From assembly GCA_029194535.1 (NCBI GenBank), contig JARFXR010000003.1, positions 208,880-272,879 on the forward strand: 64,000 bases of DNA, read 5' to 3'. The DNA comes from Nitrospira sp. Lineage in GTDB: Bacteria; Nitrospirota; Nitrospiria; Nitrospirales; Nitrospiraceae. Made by a program: the position numbers and the translations under genes. This document shows, one piece after another, positions 28,030 to 35,469 of this stretch (position 1 is its first letter; the number at the start of each line of letters is the position of its first letter). The notes under the pieces were generated by a model. The model worked only from the letters and a program-made list of their open reading frames with translations. It was not told where the DNA came from and searched no databases.

Positions 28030-28652
28030 TCAATCCCAGGCCGTCTAAGCCTATGTGTGTGCTCCGAGTTAGAGTTTTGTTGTCGCTGATGTTAGTGGCG
28101 GGATCAGGGTGTACGTCACTTCAATGGCGTGACAGCAATGGTGTGGAGCACCACTTAGGACTGATGGCCTATGAGATTACTTATTGGGAGTACGGAGTCC
28201 GATTGAAGCGATTAAGCTTCGGCATTGATCTACGGCTTTCCGGCCCTGACAGAGGAGTCTCTCTTGGAGCTAAGTGGATCACAGGTCTTGTTCCTCAATT
28301 TAGAACTATCGAACGGTCGGAAGCACTACCCGATGAGGTAGTGAAATACTATAGGCACACGTCCACCAAGGAGCATCAAACACAAAAGGTCAAGAGAGGG
28401 CTCCTATATTTCACTGAGGAACTTTCTTCTGGAATAACATTGGTCGATACGGACAATCTTGGTTTCGAGTGGCGAATGGGTCCAGCGAGTCCTGGGGTAA
28501 GCCTAGGTTATGCAGGGTCTCACCAGCTAGTTGGGCGAGCTCTCGATGATGGAGTTGTCCAACTTTTCCTTACTGATGCAGAGGATCAGCAGACTGAAGC
28601 AATCATGATGTGGGCATTGAAGCCTTTTCATCCGGGAAACCCCGCTGACTAA
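28026..28652 (+). CDS. Small lipoprotein, unknown
   Basis: TTG 28026 overlaps the upstream stop (TTGA); an in-frame ATG at 28053 would give a more compact lipoprotein signal. Either way the lipobox is VAGSG-C in LLSLMLVAGSGCTSLQW. The mature 170 residues have beta-rich character (GVRLKRLSFGIDLRLSG, VSLGAKWITGLVP) and no family I recognise. It is probably anchored in the periplasm beside the product of the next gene, also a lipoprotein. Confidence 0.65.
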   Translation: MINPRPSKPMCVLRVRVLLSLMLVAGSGCTSLQWRDSNGVEHHLGLMAYEITYWEYGVRLKRLSFGIDLRLSGPDRGVSLGAKWITGLVPQFRTIERSEALPDEVVKYYRHTSTKEHQTQKVKRGLLYFTEELSSGITLVDTDNLGFEWRMGPASPGVSLGYAGSHQLVGRALDDGVVQLFLTDAEDQQTEAIMMWALKPFHPGNPAD

Positions 28653-28671
28653 GTGCTGAGGGAGGGGAAGC

Positions 28672-29769
28672 ATGATGAGGTACAGGACCTACTTAGTGAG
28701 CATCCTGTTTGCTTTGGGAATATGTCTGTCTGGATGTGGAGTCGGTTTGAATAGCGTCCTCTTTGTTACGAAAACAGAAGTGGCAGTTGATGCCGACACT
28801 GAACCTCCGTCTCTTGATATCGGATATGCCCGAGAAGAATTCGTCCTGGCACCAGCGTTCAAGGATGGTCGAGTACTGCCGGTTCTTACAACCGTCGCGA
28901 CTGATACAGCGGCTTTCTCGTTAGGCGCGAGTCATTCTTTTGCGACAGGAGATGCTGCTTTGGTTATGGCAGCCGCGTTAACGGACGAACAACGTTACGT
29001 CTTCAGCCAAAAGGCCACTCCTGATGTTACTAAAGTCACCCAACCAACCATGGAAAGTACGATCGGGACAACTTTAGATGACAAGGTTCCTCATGGTTTT
29101 TGGGCGTCCCTTGGGTTCTTTCTTACTGGCTCGTCTGTGCGACAACGATACTTTTTCGGAACTGATACCAACTTCGGGCTTCATGTCGAATGGGGCGGGA
29201 GCGAACTTCCTCGATCAGTCTCTATAGGATTCAAGAGAAAAGAACTCGCCTATGTTCCGCTCATCGAAAGCGAGACGCCCGCTCAAGGGAACAACCCAGC
29301 AGAAAGAAAAGTCACGCTCGCCTCTCTGATTGCGACAGCGCACGCAAAAGCAAGTGTGGCTACGCAGGACGATTCCGGCCTAAAAGTTGCCCAAACGTTT
29401 GCAACGGGATCCGCTGCGACCCTCCTTGCAAGCCACCCCGGTGTTCGAGAGGTGCTTGGCCCCCTGCTCATACAAGACTACAAAGACATAAAGGAAGCGG
29501 AATTCCAAATACGAGTTGCTGATCGTCAATTAAAGCAACCGCTGATTGAGTGGATTGCCACAGCCTATAACGCTGAGTCCGACTCAGCCAAGAAACAGGT
29601 GTTCATTGACGAAGCGGTTAGCCTGAACTTAGTGCCTACAGAAACTGTCAAAGATAATTTTCTCAAATTGCTAGGACAAAGCATTACACCATCGGCACCC
29701 CCAGATACCGCACAACGACTGCAAACCCTAAAAGGCGTGATGAGAACGAAGTACGGCTATAAGGACTGA
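28672..29769 (+). CDS. Lipoprotein, unknown
   Basis: The 365-aa product starts at ATG 28672 with GGGAGGGG upstream. The lipobox is CLSG-C near residue 22. Mature segments include VTKTEVAVDADTEPPSLDIG and RQRYFFGTDTNFGLHVEWG, suggesting a beta-rich middle, and a helical C-terminal half (LKQPLIEWIATAYNAESDSA). No known domain is recognised. It lies 19 bp after the previous lipoprotein gene and is co-directional with the whole operon. Confidence 0.7.
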   Translation: MMRYRTYLVSILFALGICLSGCGVGLNSVLFVTKTEVAVDADTEPPSLDIGYAREEFVLAPAFKDGRVLPVLTTVATDTAAFSLGASHSFATGDAALVMAAALTDEQRYVFSQKATPDVTKVTQPTMESTIGTTLDDKVPHGFWASLGFFLTGSSVRQRYFFGTDTNFGLHVEWGGSELPRSVSIGFKRKELAYVPLIESETPAQGNNPAERKVTLASLIATAHAKASVATQDDSGLKVAQTFATGSAATLLASHPGVREVLGPLLIQDYKDIKEAEFQIRVADRQLKQPLIEWIATAYNAESDSAKKQVFIDEAVSLNLVPTETVKDNFLKLLGQSITPSAPPDTAQRLQTLKGVMRTKYGYKD

Positions 29770-29790
29770 CGGAATAGAGGGGAGGTAACA

Positions 29791-29943
29791 ATGCCACGGT
29801 TTTGGGATGAGGTGCCAAGGCCTCACGATACAGATGCCCTACTCGAAGAGATCCTGGAGAGAATCAAGTTTCAAAACTCTATGGGTAACAAACTCGTGGA
29901 TAAAATCATATGGGCAAATGTTGTCAAGCTAGGGTTCGACTGA
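29791..29943 (+). CDS. Small protein, 50 aa
   Basis: A strong GGGGAGGTAACA precedes ATG 29791. The frame gives 50 residues (MPRFWDEVPRPHDTDALLEE, then an amphipathic helix ILERIKFQNSMGNKLVDKI and WANVVKLGFD). The start signal, the spacing of 21 bp from the upstream stop and the acidic/helical character argue for a real gene. Function unknown. Confidence 0.55.
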   Translation: MPRFWDEVPRPHDTDALLEEILERIKFQNSMGNKLVDKIIWANVVKLGFD

Positions 29944-29970
29944 GGACTGCACCCCGCATTTTGAGAAAGC

Positions 29971-30129
29971 ATGGATCGCACTGAGCAAGGATGGTTCCGG
30001 AGATCCTTAGCATTCGTCGCATTGCATCCATCTTCGCGGCAAAGCCTGGCCATGAAGGTGGCTTGGAGAAGAGCGGAACCGGTAGTTATCCCGTCAAAGA
30101 ATGGAATGTCTAATCCGATAGGAGGGTGA
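29971..30129 (+). CDS. Doubtful 52-aa frame between small genes
   Basis: ATG 29971 with GAGAAAG upstream opens 52 codons ending 6 nt before the next start. Its composition (many Arg, Ser, Trp) is not convincing. It is listed because it would otherwise leave a 190-bp gap inside a tight operon. Confidence 0.2.
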   Translation: MDRTEQGWFRRSLAFVALHPSSRQSLAMKVAWRRAEPVVIPSKNGMSNPIGG

Positions 30130-30135
30130 GCAACC

Positions 30136-30636
30136 ATGAACATTTGTGACGATGAGGGATTCCTTCCTGTAAGACAATCTCGAGCTATCGAGGGGACAAC
30201 ACCTTTGACTGATGTCCTTTCCAAAATTTCCGGAGAAACAAGCGGGTTTATTCTTACCGAATCAGGCAAGGCGCAAGGGTACATTTCAGCAAATCAAATA
30301 ATCACTAACCTTGTCGAAACGGGAAGCTGGAAAGGCCTTGAGCAACAGGCCGTCATCGACTTAATCAGAAACCCAAGAGTTGATCTTTCCATGATTCCGG
30401 TTGCAAAACAAGTTGTCGCGCCCGGAGAGTACAGTGACAACTTACAAGCCTACCGACACCTTGTCGTCCAAGTCGTTGAAGCAGGAAGGCTGGCCGGTTT
30501 TGTCTTACCGAAGGAGCTAATTAGTGAAATCCATACCCCTCCTCACGTTTACTACTGTAAGAATCCAGACGGTTCTCACCCGAATAGCGAACCTAGAACC
30601 TATTGCCGTATGTGTCCGTACCCTGTACCTGGGTAG
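30136..30636 (+). CDS. CBS-like domain protein with C-terminal zinc ribbon
   Basis: The 166-aa product starts 6 nt after GGAGGGTG. The N-terminal 100 residues read as a CBS-type nucleotide-binding motif pair (VRQSRAIEGTTPLTDVLSKI, GFILTESGKAQGYISANQI). The C-terminus is a Cys/His ribbon: YYCKNPDGSHPNSEPRTYCR followed by MCPYP, with Cys-x7-His and Cys-x2-Cys. No signal peptide is present, so it is cytoplasmic. It may sense a nucleotide and bind another component of this operon; that is inference. Confidence 0.55.
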   Translation: MNICDDEGFLPVRQSRAIEGTTPLTDVLSKISGETSGFILTESGKAQGYISANQIITNLVETGSWKGLEQQAVIDLIRNPRVDLSMIPVAKQVVAPGEYSDNLQAYRHLVVQVVEAGRLAGFVLPKELISEIHTPPHVYYCKNPDGSHPNSEPRTYCRMCPYPVPG

Positions 30637-30641
30637 CCTAA

Positions 30642-31901
30642 ATGATTCAAGCACTGTTTGGCGAAATTAAAGGGCTGCTTGATAAGGACTACCTATTCGC
30701 CTCTCTCCTGCCAACCATTGTCTTTATTGCATGTCTAGTAGCTACGCTCGGCGGAGTAGTAGGGTTCGAGGGATCTCTAGCTTGGGTGGATAGTTGGACA
30801 CAGACTCAGAAGATCGTTGTCACGATAGTCGCCTTCACTGGGACGATCGTGTTTGCCTACATTGTCAGCGGACTACGTGTCGCAATTTTTCGAATGTGGA
30901 GCGGCTTGGTAAAAGGTCCTTTCACTCCTCTCATCATGCTTGGTGAGTGTCGAAGCAGGAATAGTTTTGATTATAAGTTTGCCGAAGCGCATCGAGTCGC
31001 TCAATGGCAGCCTGTCATCGCGTCTTTCGTGAAGAGTTTACAGGCCGTTTGGAACAAATCCTCCAATACCATGTCAGCGAAGTCATACGCGGAACTTCAG
31101 AAACACATGGCTAAGCTTCGCAAGGCAGCTAACCCGAGCATAGCGGAGGAAGTGCTGACGTCTGCAATCATCCTTGCGTTCAAGGACAGCAAGGTGGATG
31201 GGAGGCTAGAAAGATTTTACGCCGAGACGATGCAATTCCTCGAGCGTAAAGCTAAGGAAGAGGAAGCCGAGATCATCAACATGAGGTTTCAGCTAGATCG
31301 TGATTTTGGCCCCAGAGAATCTATCCGTGGCACGAGGTTGGGTAATGTCGTTGAAGCTTACTATGCATATCCATTTCTTCGTTATGGCATTGAGGGAACT
31401 GTGATGTGGCCTCATTTGCAGTACTTCATCCCTGAAGCATTCGCAAAAAGACTGTCAGAAACAAAGACTATTTTGGACTTCTGCCTAGTAATGGCAACCC
31501 TTGGCGTACTATACGCAGTCGTGGCTATTACAGTTGGACCATGGCTCTGGTTGAATTTACAGTTTTGGACAACGATCACGGCAATCGCACTGATCATTAG
31601 CTACGCTGTCTATTATAGACTGGGAGTTCTAGTCACAATACAGTATGGCGACTTAATAAGGGCGAGCTTTGACCTATTCAGAGGCAAATTGTCCGAACAG
31701 CTTATTGCAAGACAACCAAACGAAGTTGAAAAGTGGAAGAACCTCAGTCGCCTTCTAGCTTATGGTCAGACCAATACCCACGCTGAATCCGCCAAGGAGA
31801 GCAACAATCAGCGCGACGAACAGCACCGAACTGAATCCAATGCCAAAGGAAAATCATTCTGGAAAACCATTCTGCAAGAGCTCCGTAAGCACAAGGAATG
31901 A
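30642..31901 (+). CDS. Polytopic membrane protein, unknown
   Basis: The 419-aa protein begins 5 bp after the CBS-like gene. TM segments are at about 19-42 (LFASLLPTIVFIACLVATLG), 57-77, 280-300 (LDFCLVMATLGVLYAVVAIT) and 305-325, separated by a 200-residue cytoplasmic helical region with a Lys/Glu coiled-coil-like stretch (AMQFLERKAKEEEAEIIN-like, residues about 195-215). The C-terminus is soluble and polar. No family is recognised. Its stop overlaps the start of the next gene. Confidence 0.65.
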   Translation: MIQALFGEIKGLLDKDYLFASLLPTIVFIACLVATLGGVVGFEGSLAWVDSWTQTQKIVVTIVAFTGTIVFAYIVSGLRVAIFRMWSGLVKGPFTPLIMLGECRSRNSFDYKFAEAHRVAQWQPVIASFVKSLQAVWNKSSNTMSAKSYAELQKHMAKLRKAANPSIAEEVLTSAIILAFKDSKVDGRLERFYAETMQFLERKAKEEEAEIINMRFQLDRDFGPRESIRGTRLGNVVEAYYAYPFLRYGIEGTVMWPHLQYFIPEAFAKRLSETKTILDFCLVMATLGVLYAVVAITVGPWLWLNLQFWTTITAIALIISYAVYYRLGVLVTIQYGDLIRASFDLFRGKLSEQLIARQPNEVEKWKNLSRLLAYGQTNTHAESAKESNNQRDEQHRTESNAKGKSFWKTILQELRKHKE

Positions 31902-32617
31902 TCATGTCCAGAGCCATAAGCGGTCTATTTGTAGCCCTAACTCTCTTCTGTGCTCTCCTGTTCAATTTATGGAAAGCCAGCGATCATAGAAGCTTTAATT
32001 CCAACCACCTTCAATGGCATGTAGTCGCGAAAAGCGATTTGCCGTCAGGATTGCGTCTCGATCAAGAACATGTGCACCTCACACTCGACTATCTTCCCGA
32101 GCGAATCCCCACCTTTTTTCCAACCGTTTCATCGGTCTTGGGCAGATACACCATCCAGTCCATTGGAAAAGACAAACCTATTTCCACGAACAACTCAATT
32201 ACCAAACCATTCGCTCCACCAACATCGGGTTTAGTACTTGTCCCCGTTTCGGTCAGGATTGACTACGCAGAGGGACTTGAGCTAGGAATGCGGATAGGCT
32301 TTGCCAAGCCTGACAAATCCCTAAGTGCGGGAACTGAAGTACGGAATCAGCCTAGCAAGGGCAGTACAAAGTCTAAACCCAATCAGGATAATAAGAATGG
32401 CAACAAGTCTGCATCTAATCCCGGCACGGAACAGAACCCTCAACCAATCGAGTCCAATCTAGGAAACCCTCAATCAATCGACACTACCCTGAAAGCAATT
32501 CTACCCTCACAGGATAAGAAATCCGTGATTCTTGTGGTTGAAGTCTCAGAAACATCTAGACAGCGGGTGCGAGAATTGGCCCAAGACGGACTGGTACCAT
32601 TTCTGCTGGGTAGATGA
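31898..32617 (+). CDS. Membrane-anchored SAF-domain-like protein
   Basis: ATG 31898 overlaps the previous TGA; ATG 31904 is also possible. The 239-aa product has an N-terminal TM (AISGLFVALTLFCALLFNLW), then WHVVAKSDLPSGLRLDQEHV and IPTFFPTVSSVLGRYTIQSI, the pattern of a SAF domain as in CpaB or flagellar P-ring chaperones. An Asn/Ser/Lys-rich linker (140-185) leads to a final beta segment (SVILVVEVSETSRQRVREL). It is the last gene of the operon and probably faces the periplasm. Confidence 0.6.
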   Translation: MIMSRAISGLFVALTLFCALLFNLWKASDHRSFNSNHLQWHVVAKSDLPSGLRLDQEHVHLTLDYLPERIPTFFPTVSSVLGRYTIQSIGKDKPISTNNSITKPFAPPTSGLVLVPVSVRIDYAEGLELGMRIGFAKPDKSLSAGTEVRNQPSKGSTKSKPNQDNKNGNKSASNPGTEQNPQPIESNLGNPQSIDTTLKAILPSQDKKSVILVVEVSETSRQRVRELAQDGLVPFLLGR

Positions 32618-32990
32618 CGTCAAACAATGGGCAGGCGGCCTGCTATCTCCCCCATCAAGGTAGCTCAAAACATCCCCATTTCTCCCTAAGACTCACCGCT
32701 TCAACTATGCTTGCCCTCGCAGGACAACGGAATGAAACCATAGACTGCAGCCCATGAAACGCATTTTGTGACGTCCACTCATCCATCTCTTCATTGTTCA
32801 TGGGCCGCATGTATAAGCTGAGATGACTTTCAAAGCAATGAAGAGTTTCGTCGTCCACCGCACGAATGGTTTCATTCCGGCATCGAAGCATCCGACGACT
32901 GTTCTTCCCACACGCTGCCTCACAGCAGCAGAGGCATTGGCCGTTGCCGGCTCAACTTCCGTGTTCAGCGTGCCGCAGCATATCATACGG
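32618..32990. other. Intergenic between convergent genes
   Basis: No supported gene. A minus-strand frame from about 32984 to 32798 (MICCGTLNTEVEPATANASA...) follows the peptidase gene without a ribosome site; I would not annotate it. Confidence 0.4.
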
Positions 32991-34928
32991 TCAATACAAC
33001 GGCGTTCCGATGGCTTCAATGACGTGATCGATCTCATGGCCACTTTCGTCAAATTCGCCGTGACGATGCGATTCCGTCGCGGGCACGTGTCTCGCAAACG
33101 TCACGGGAGCAGCGACAAAATCCTTTCTGATGCCGAGCACGGGGACGCGCGCCCGCTCGCTTTCTAAGCAGTCCGCCACGTAGGTCAGGAGGGAACTTGG
33201 GTAGATCGTGATGCTGTCAGACTGTTCCGCTTGAGGGGACAGCGTATGGACAAACACTCGCGATTGGGGAACGGCTGTTACGCCTGAATTGAACACTTGC
33301 GTGGCTCGATCCACCGTGATCGCCGGGGCAAGAAAGTGAATCGACGTCAACTCTGCATTGGGGAGACTTTGCAGCGCGGGCCTGAGCGCTTGCTCGTACA
33401 AGAATCCATGAAAGATCGATCCCGCACTATGGCTGACCAAGTGAATCTTGTACTTTTCGTTCGGAGTCGTTCGTATCGCCGCACTTAACTCATTTAAGAA
33501 CAGTGTCACACCGCCTCTCGGACGCGACGCCCCCTGGCACCGCCCCTTCATTTCATTCCAGAAGGCCGTGCGGACGGTGGGTGCTAATTTTTCTCCGATC
33601 CATCTTTGCCCGCCTTCAACCGCCTCCCCAAGTTTGTCTTTGAACTTGTCCCAGGCATCGCTCAAGCTGAATCCAGCCGGTCCCTGTTGATCGTCCTCAC
33701 TCTTGAAATAACCCAACAGGGATTCATCCCAACTGCTCTCCCACACAAAGAAGAACGGACACAAGCCCTTGCCTTGCGCCAGGGCCCACAATCGATCCGC
33801 CACACTCGCGGCATGCGTTTCTGAATTCAAACCGCCATGGGCATAGAGCATCACATGATGATATCCGTCAGGTAATACCGGTGAGGAGAGAACCTTGGCG
33901 GCCATGGCCGGCAGTTGCAACGGACTTGTCGTCAGCGCGCCGCTGTCCGACAGCGCTCCCCTGTCATCCGAATTGATCATGTACGACAGCACCTCAGGGT
34001 TCTTCAGGTCCAATCCATTGCTTGAACTCCTGACACTCGCATCGTTGCCTCGAGTCACAGGCATGCCGCTGAACGCGACGACGAAGATGGTCGGCTTTTT
34101 GTTGTGGTCGAGTGTCTTCGGGCCGGGCCTGGCGACCCATGCATCCTGCCGATGCTCCATCCAGTCGTCATAGTGCAGGAGCGCCAAGCCGCTCTTCCCC
34201 CATTTGCTTCCCCATGAATTCTGGATGATGAATCCATCGGCCGTGTATCCCACGATCGCAAAGGCGTGCAAGCCTCGCGCACGTCGGTTGAACGGAATGG
34301 CTGGATACCCTCTGCCCTTCGGCTTTGACAGAGTCCGCGCATCCCACCCATCGTGGACCCAAGCCGATGCCAGAACGGCATCGGCTTCCAGGATCGCGGC
34401 TTGCAGGTGGCTCACATCGCTGTCGACCACGCGATAATAGGCCCCGATCGGACGCTTCTTAGCTTCTTCCTCCCGTTCGATCGTGAAGGCACGATCGACA
34501 ACCCACAGGCCGTTCCTTTGGCTACGTCTCCCTTTTGAGGTCCAAGTTCCTTCAGAGGCCACACCGTGATGGTGCCATCCTTTCATGGCGCCGCGAAGAC
34601 TGGTTCCATCATAGTGCTCTCCTTTCCACTCATCGTAGCGTTTGGCGATTTCATAGAGCATCCGTGCGCTCACCGGGACGAATTTGTCGCCATGCTGCAA
34701 TCGTTGGCGCATGCTGACATTGATCACCGTGGCCAGCGCGAAGCCGACGCAGGCCCCTTCTTCTCCTTGATCCAGCACGGGGATTCCTCGCAGGGGACGC
34801 TTTTCCGGGGGAAGCAATGTGAGGCTCGGTTGGAAGATATAGTCGCGCGCATCAGTATCGTCGGTCCGTACATCAAAGGTTCGAAAATCACGGGCATTCC
34901 TGGCTCTTGCAAAGTTGACGACCGGCAT
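32991..34928 (-). CDS. Papain-like (C1) peptidase fused to alpha/beta hydrolase
   Basis: ATG 34928 is preceded by GGAAGGAGG; the product is 645 aa without a signal peptide. Residues about 45-270 are a C1/papain-like peptidase: LDQGEEGACVGFA gives the oxyanion Gln and nucleophile C60, GLHAFAIVGY the catalytic H221, and IIQNSWGSKWG the N237. Residues about 355-600 are a serine hydrolase fold: MLYAHGGLNSE (oxyanion-hole strand) and HLVSHSAGS with nucleophile S501. Two intact catalytic sites on one chain are unusual. The gene is divergent from the 1249-aa membrane sensor and may respond to it. An effector of a stress or conflict system is a reasonable inference. Confidence 0.8.
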   Translation of the reverse strand: MPVVNFARARNARDFRTFDVRTDDTDARDYIFQPSLTLLPPEKRPLRGIPVLDQGEEGACVGFALATVINVSMRQRLQHGDKFVPVSARMLYEIAKRYDEWKGEHYDGTSLRGAMKGWHHHGVASEGTWTSKGRRSQRNGLWVVDRAFTIEREEEAKKRPIGAYYRVVDSDVSHLQAAILEADAVLASAWVHDGWDARTLSKPKGRGYPAIPFNRRARGLHAFAIVGYTADGFIIQNSWGSKWGKSGLALLHYDDWMEHRQDAWVARPGPKTLDHNKKPTIFVVAFSGMPVTRGNDASVRSSSNGLDLKNPEVLSYMINSDDRGALSDSGALTTSPLQLPAMAAKVLSSPVLPDGYHHVMLYAHGGLNSETHAASVADRLWALAQGKGLCPFFFVWESSWDESLLGYFKSEDDQQGPAGFSLSDAWDKFKDKLGEAVEGGQRWIGEKLAPTVRTAFWNEMKGRCQGASRPRGGVTLFLNELSAAIRTTPNEKYKIHLVSHSAGSIFHGFLYEQALRPALQSLPNAELTSIHFLAPAITVDRATQVFNSGVTAVPQSRVFVHTLSPQAEQSDSITIYPSSLLTYVADCLESERARVPVLGIRKDFVAAPVTFARHVPATESHRHGEFDESGHEIDHVIEAIGTPLY

Positions 34929-35199
34929 ACATCCTCCTTCCCGTTGCAGCAGCGATCTCTTATTACAACAGGCGAATGAACAAACATACGCTACCTGTTC
35001 TCCCCTAGAACCATGAGAAGCACTCATCAACTTTGATGCCACGCGCAGTGGACGGTGGGGAATACGGCTTCGGGGATGATCTTGGGACGCACTACTCAGC
35101 GGTGGTTGTAGGCGCAGTCTTTCATTCTGAGACACCCAGAGGCATCTCGAAAGGTCGCCCCTGTGGGTGAATCTTCCTCCTCTGTCCGCACGTGAAGAC

Positions 35200-35304
35200 T
35201 GAATCAAATATGATCCGGTTTCGACCAGAATAGATTCAGTACCACACCGTCAACCCGCCTGTTTAGCGGAAATAACAATACACCATTATGGTCCAATGTT
35301 TGCT
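35200..35304 (+). promoter_or_regulatory. Shared regulatory element, copy 4 (sensor/peptidase divergent region)
   Basis: The inverted repeat at 35200-35239 again spans exactly 40 nt (TGAATC-N27-GATTCAG), and box 2 GGTCCAATGTTTGCT begins 90 nt from its start. The interior is more diverged than in copies 1-3. It lies in the 541-bp region between the peptidase (minus) and the sensor (plus), so it could act on both. The rest of this region shows nothing further. Confidence 0.5.
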
Positions 35305-35469
35305 GATATGAGGGGCATGTACGTAGTCTCATTCACGTAGAAGCCTCAATGCTCCTACGCAGCTGGCTCACAGTAGTACTGTCGCTTGTGCCTAGTACGA
35401 GCTTGTGGACCGCTCTCGACGGGCCACATGCAGGATGAGCAGATCAGACTCATTCATGATTCAGAGTAG

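Noticed and set aside
32798..32984. Small minus-strand gene after the papain/hydrolase gene
   Set aside because: It has an ATG but no ribosome site and no recognisable sequence features.
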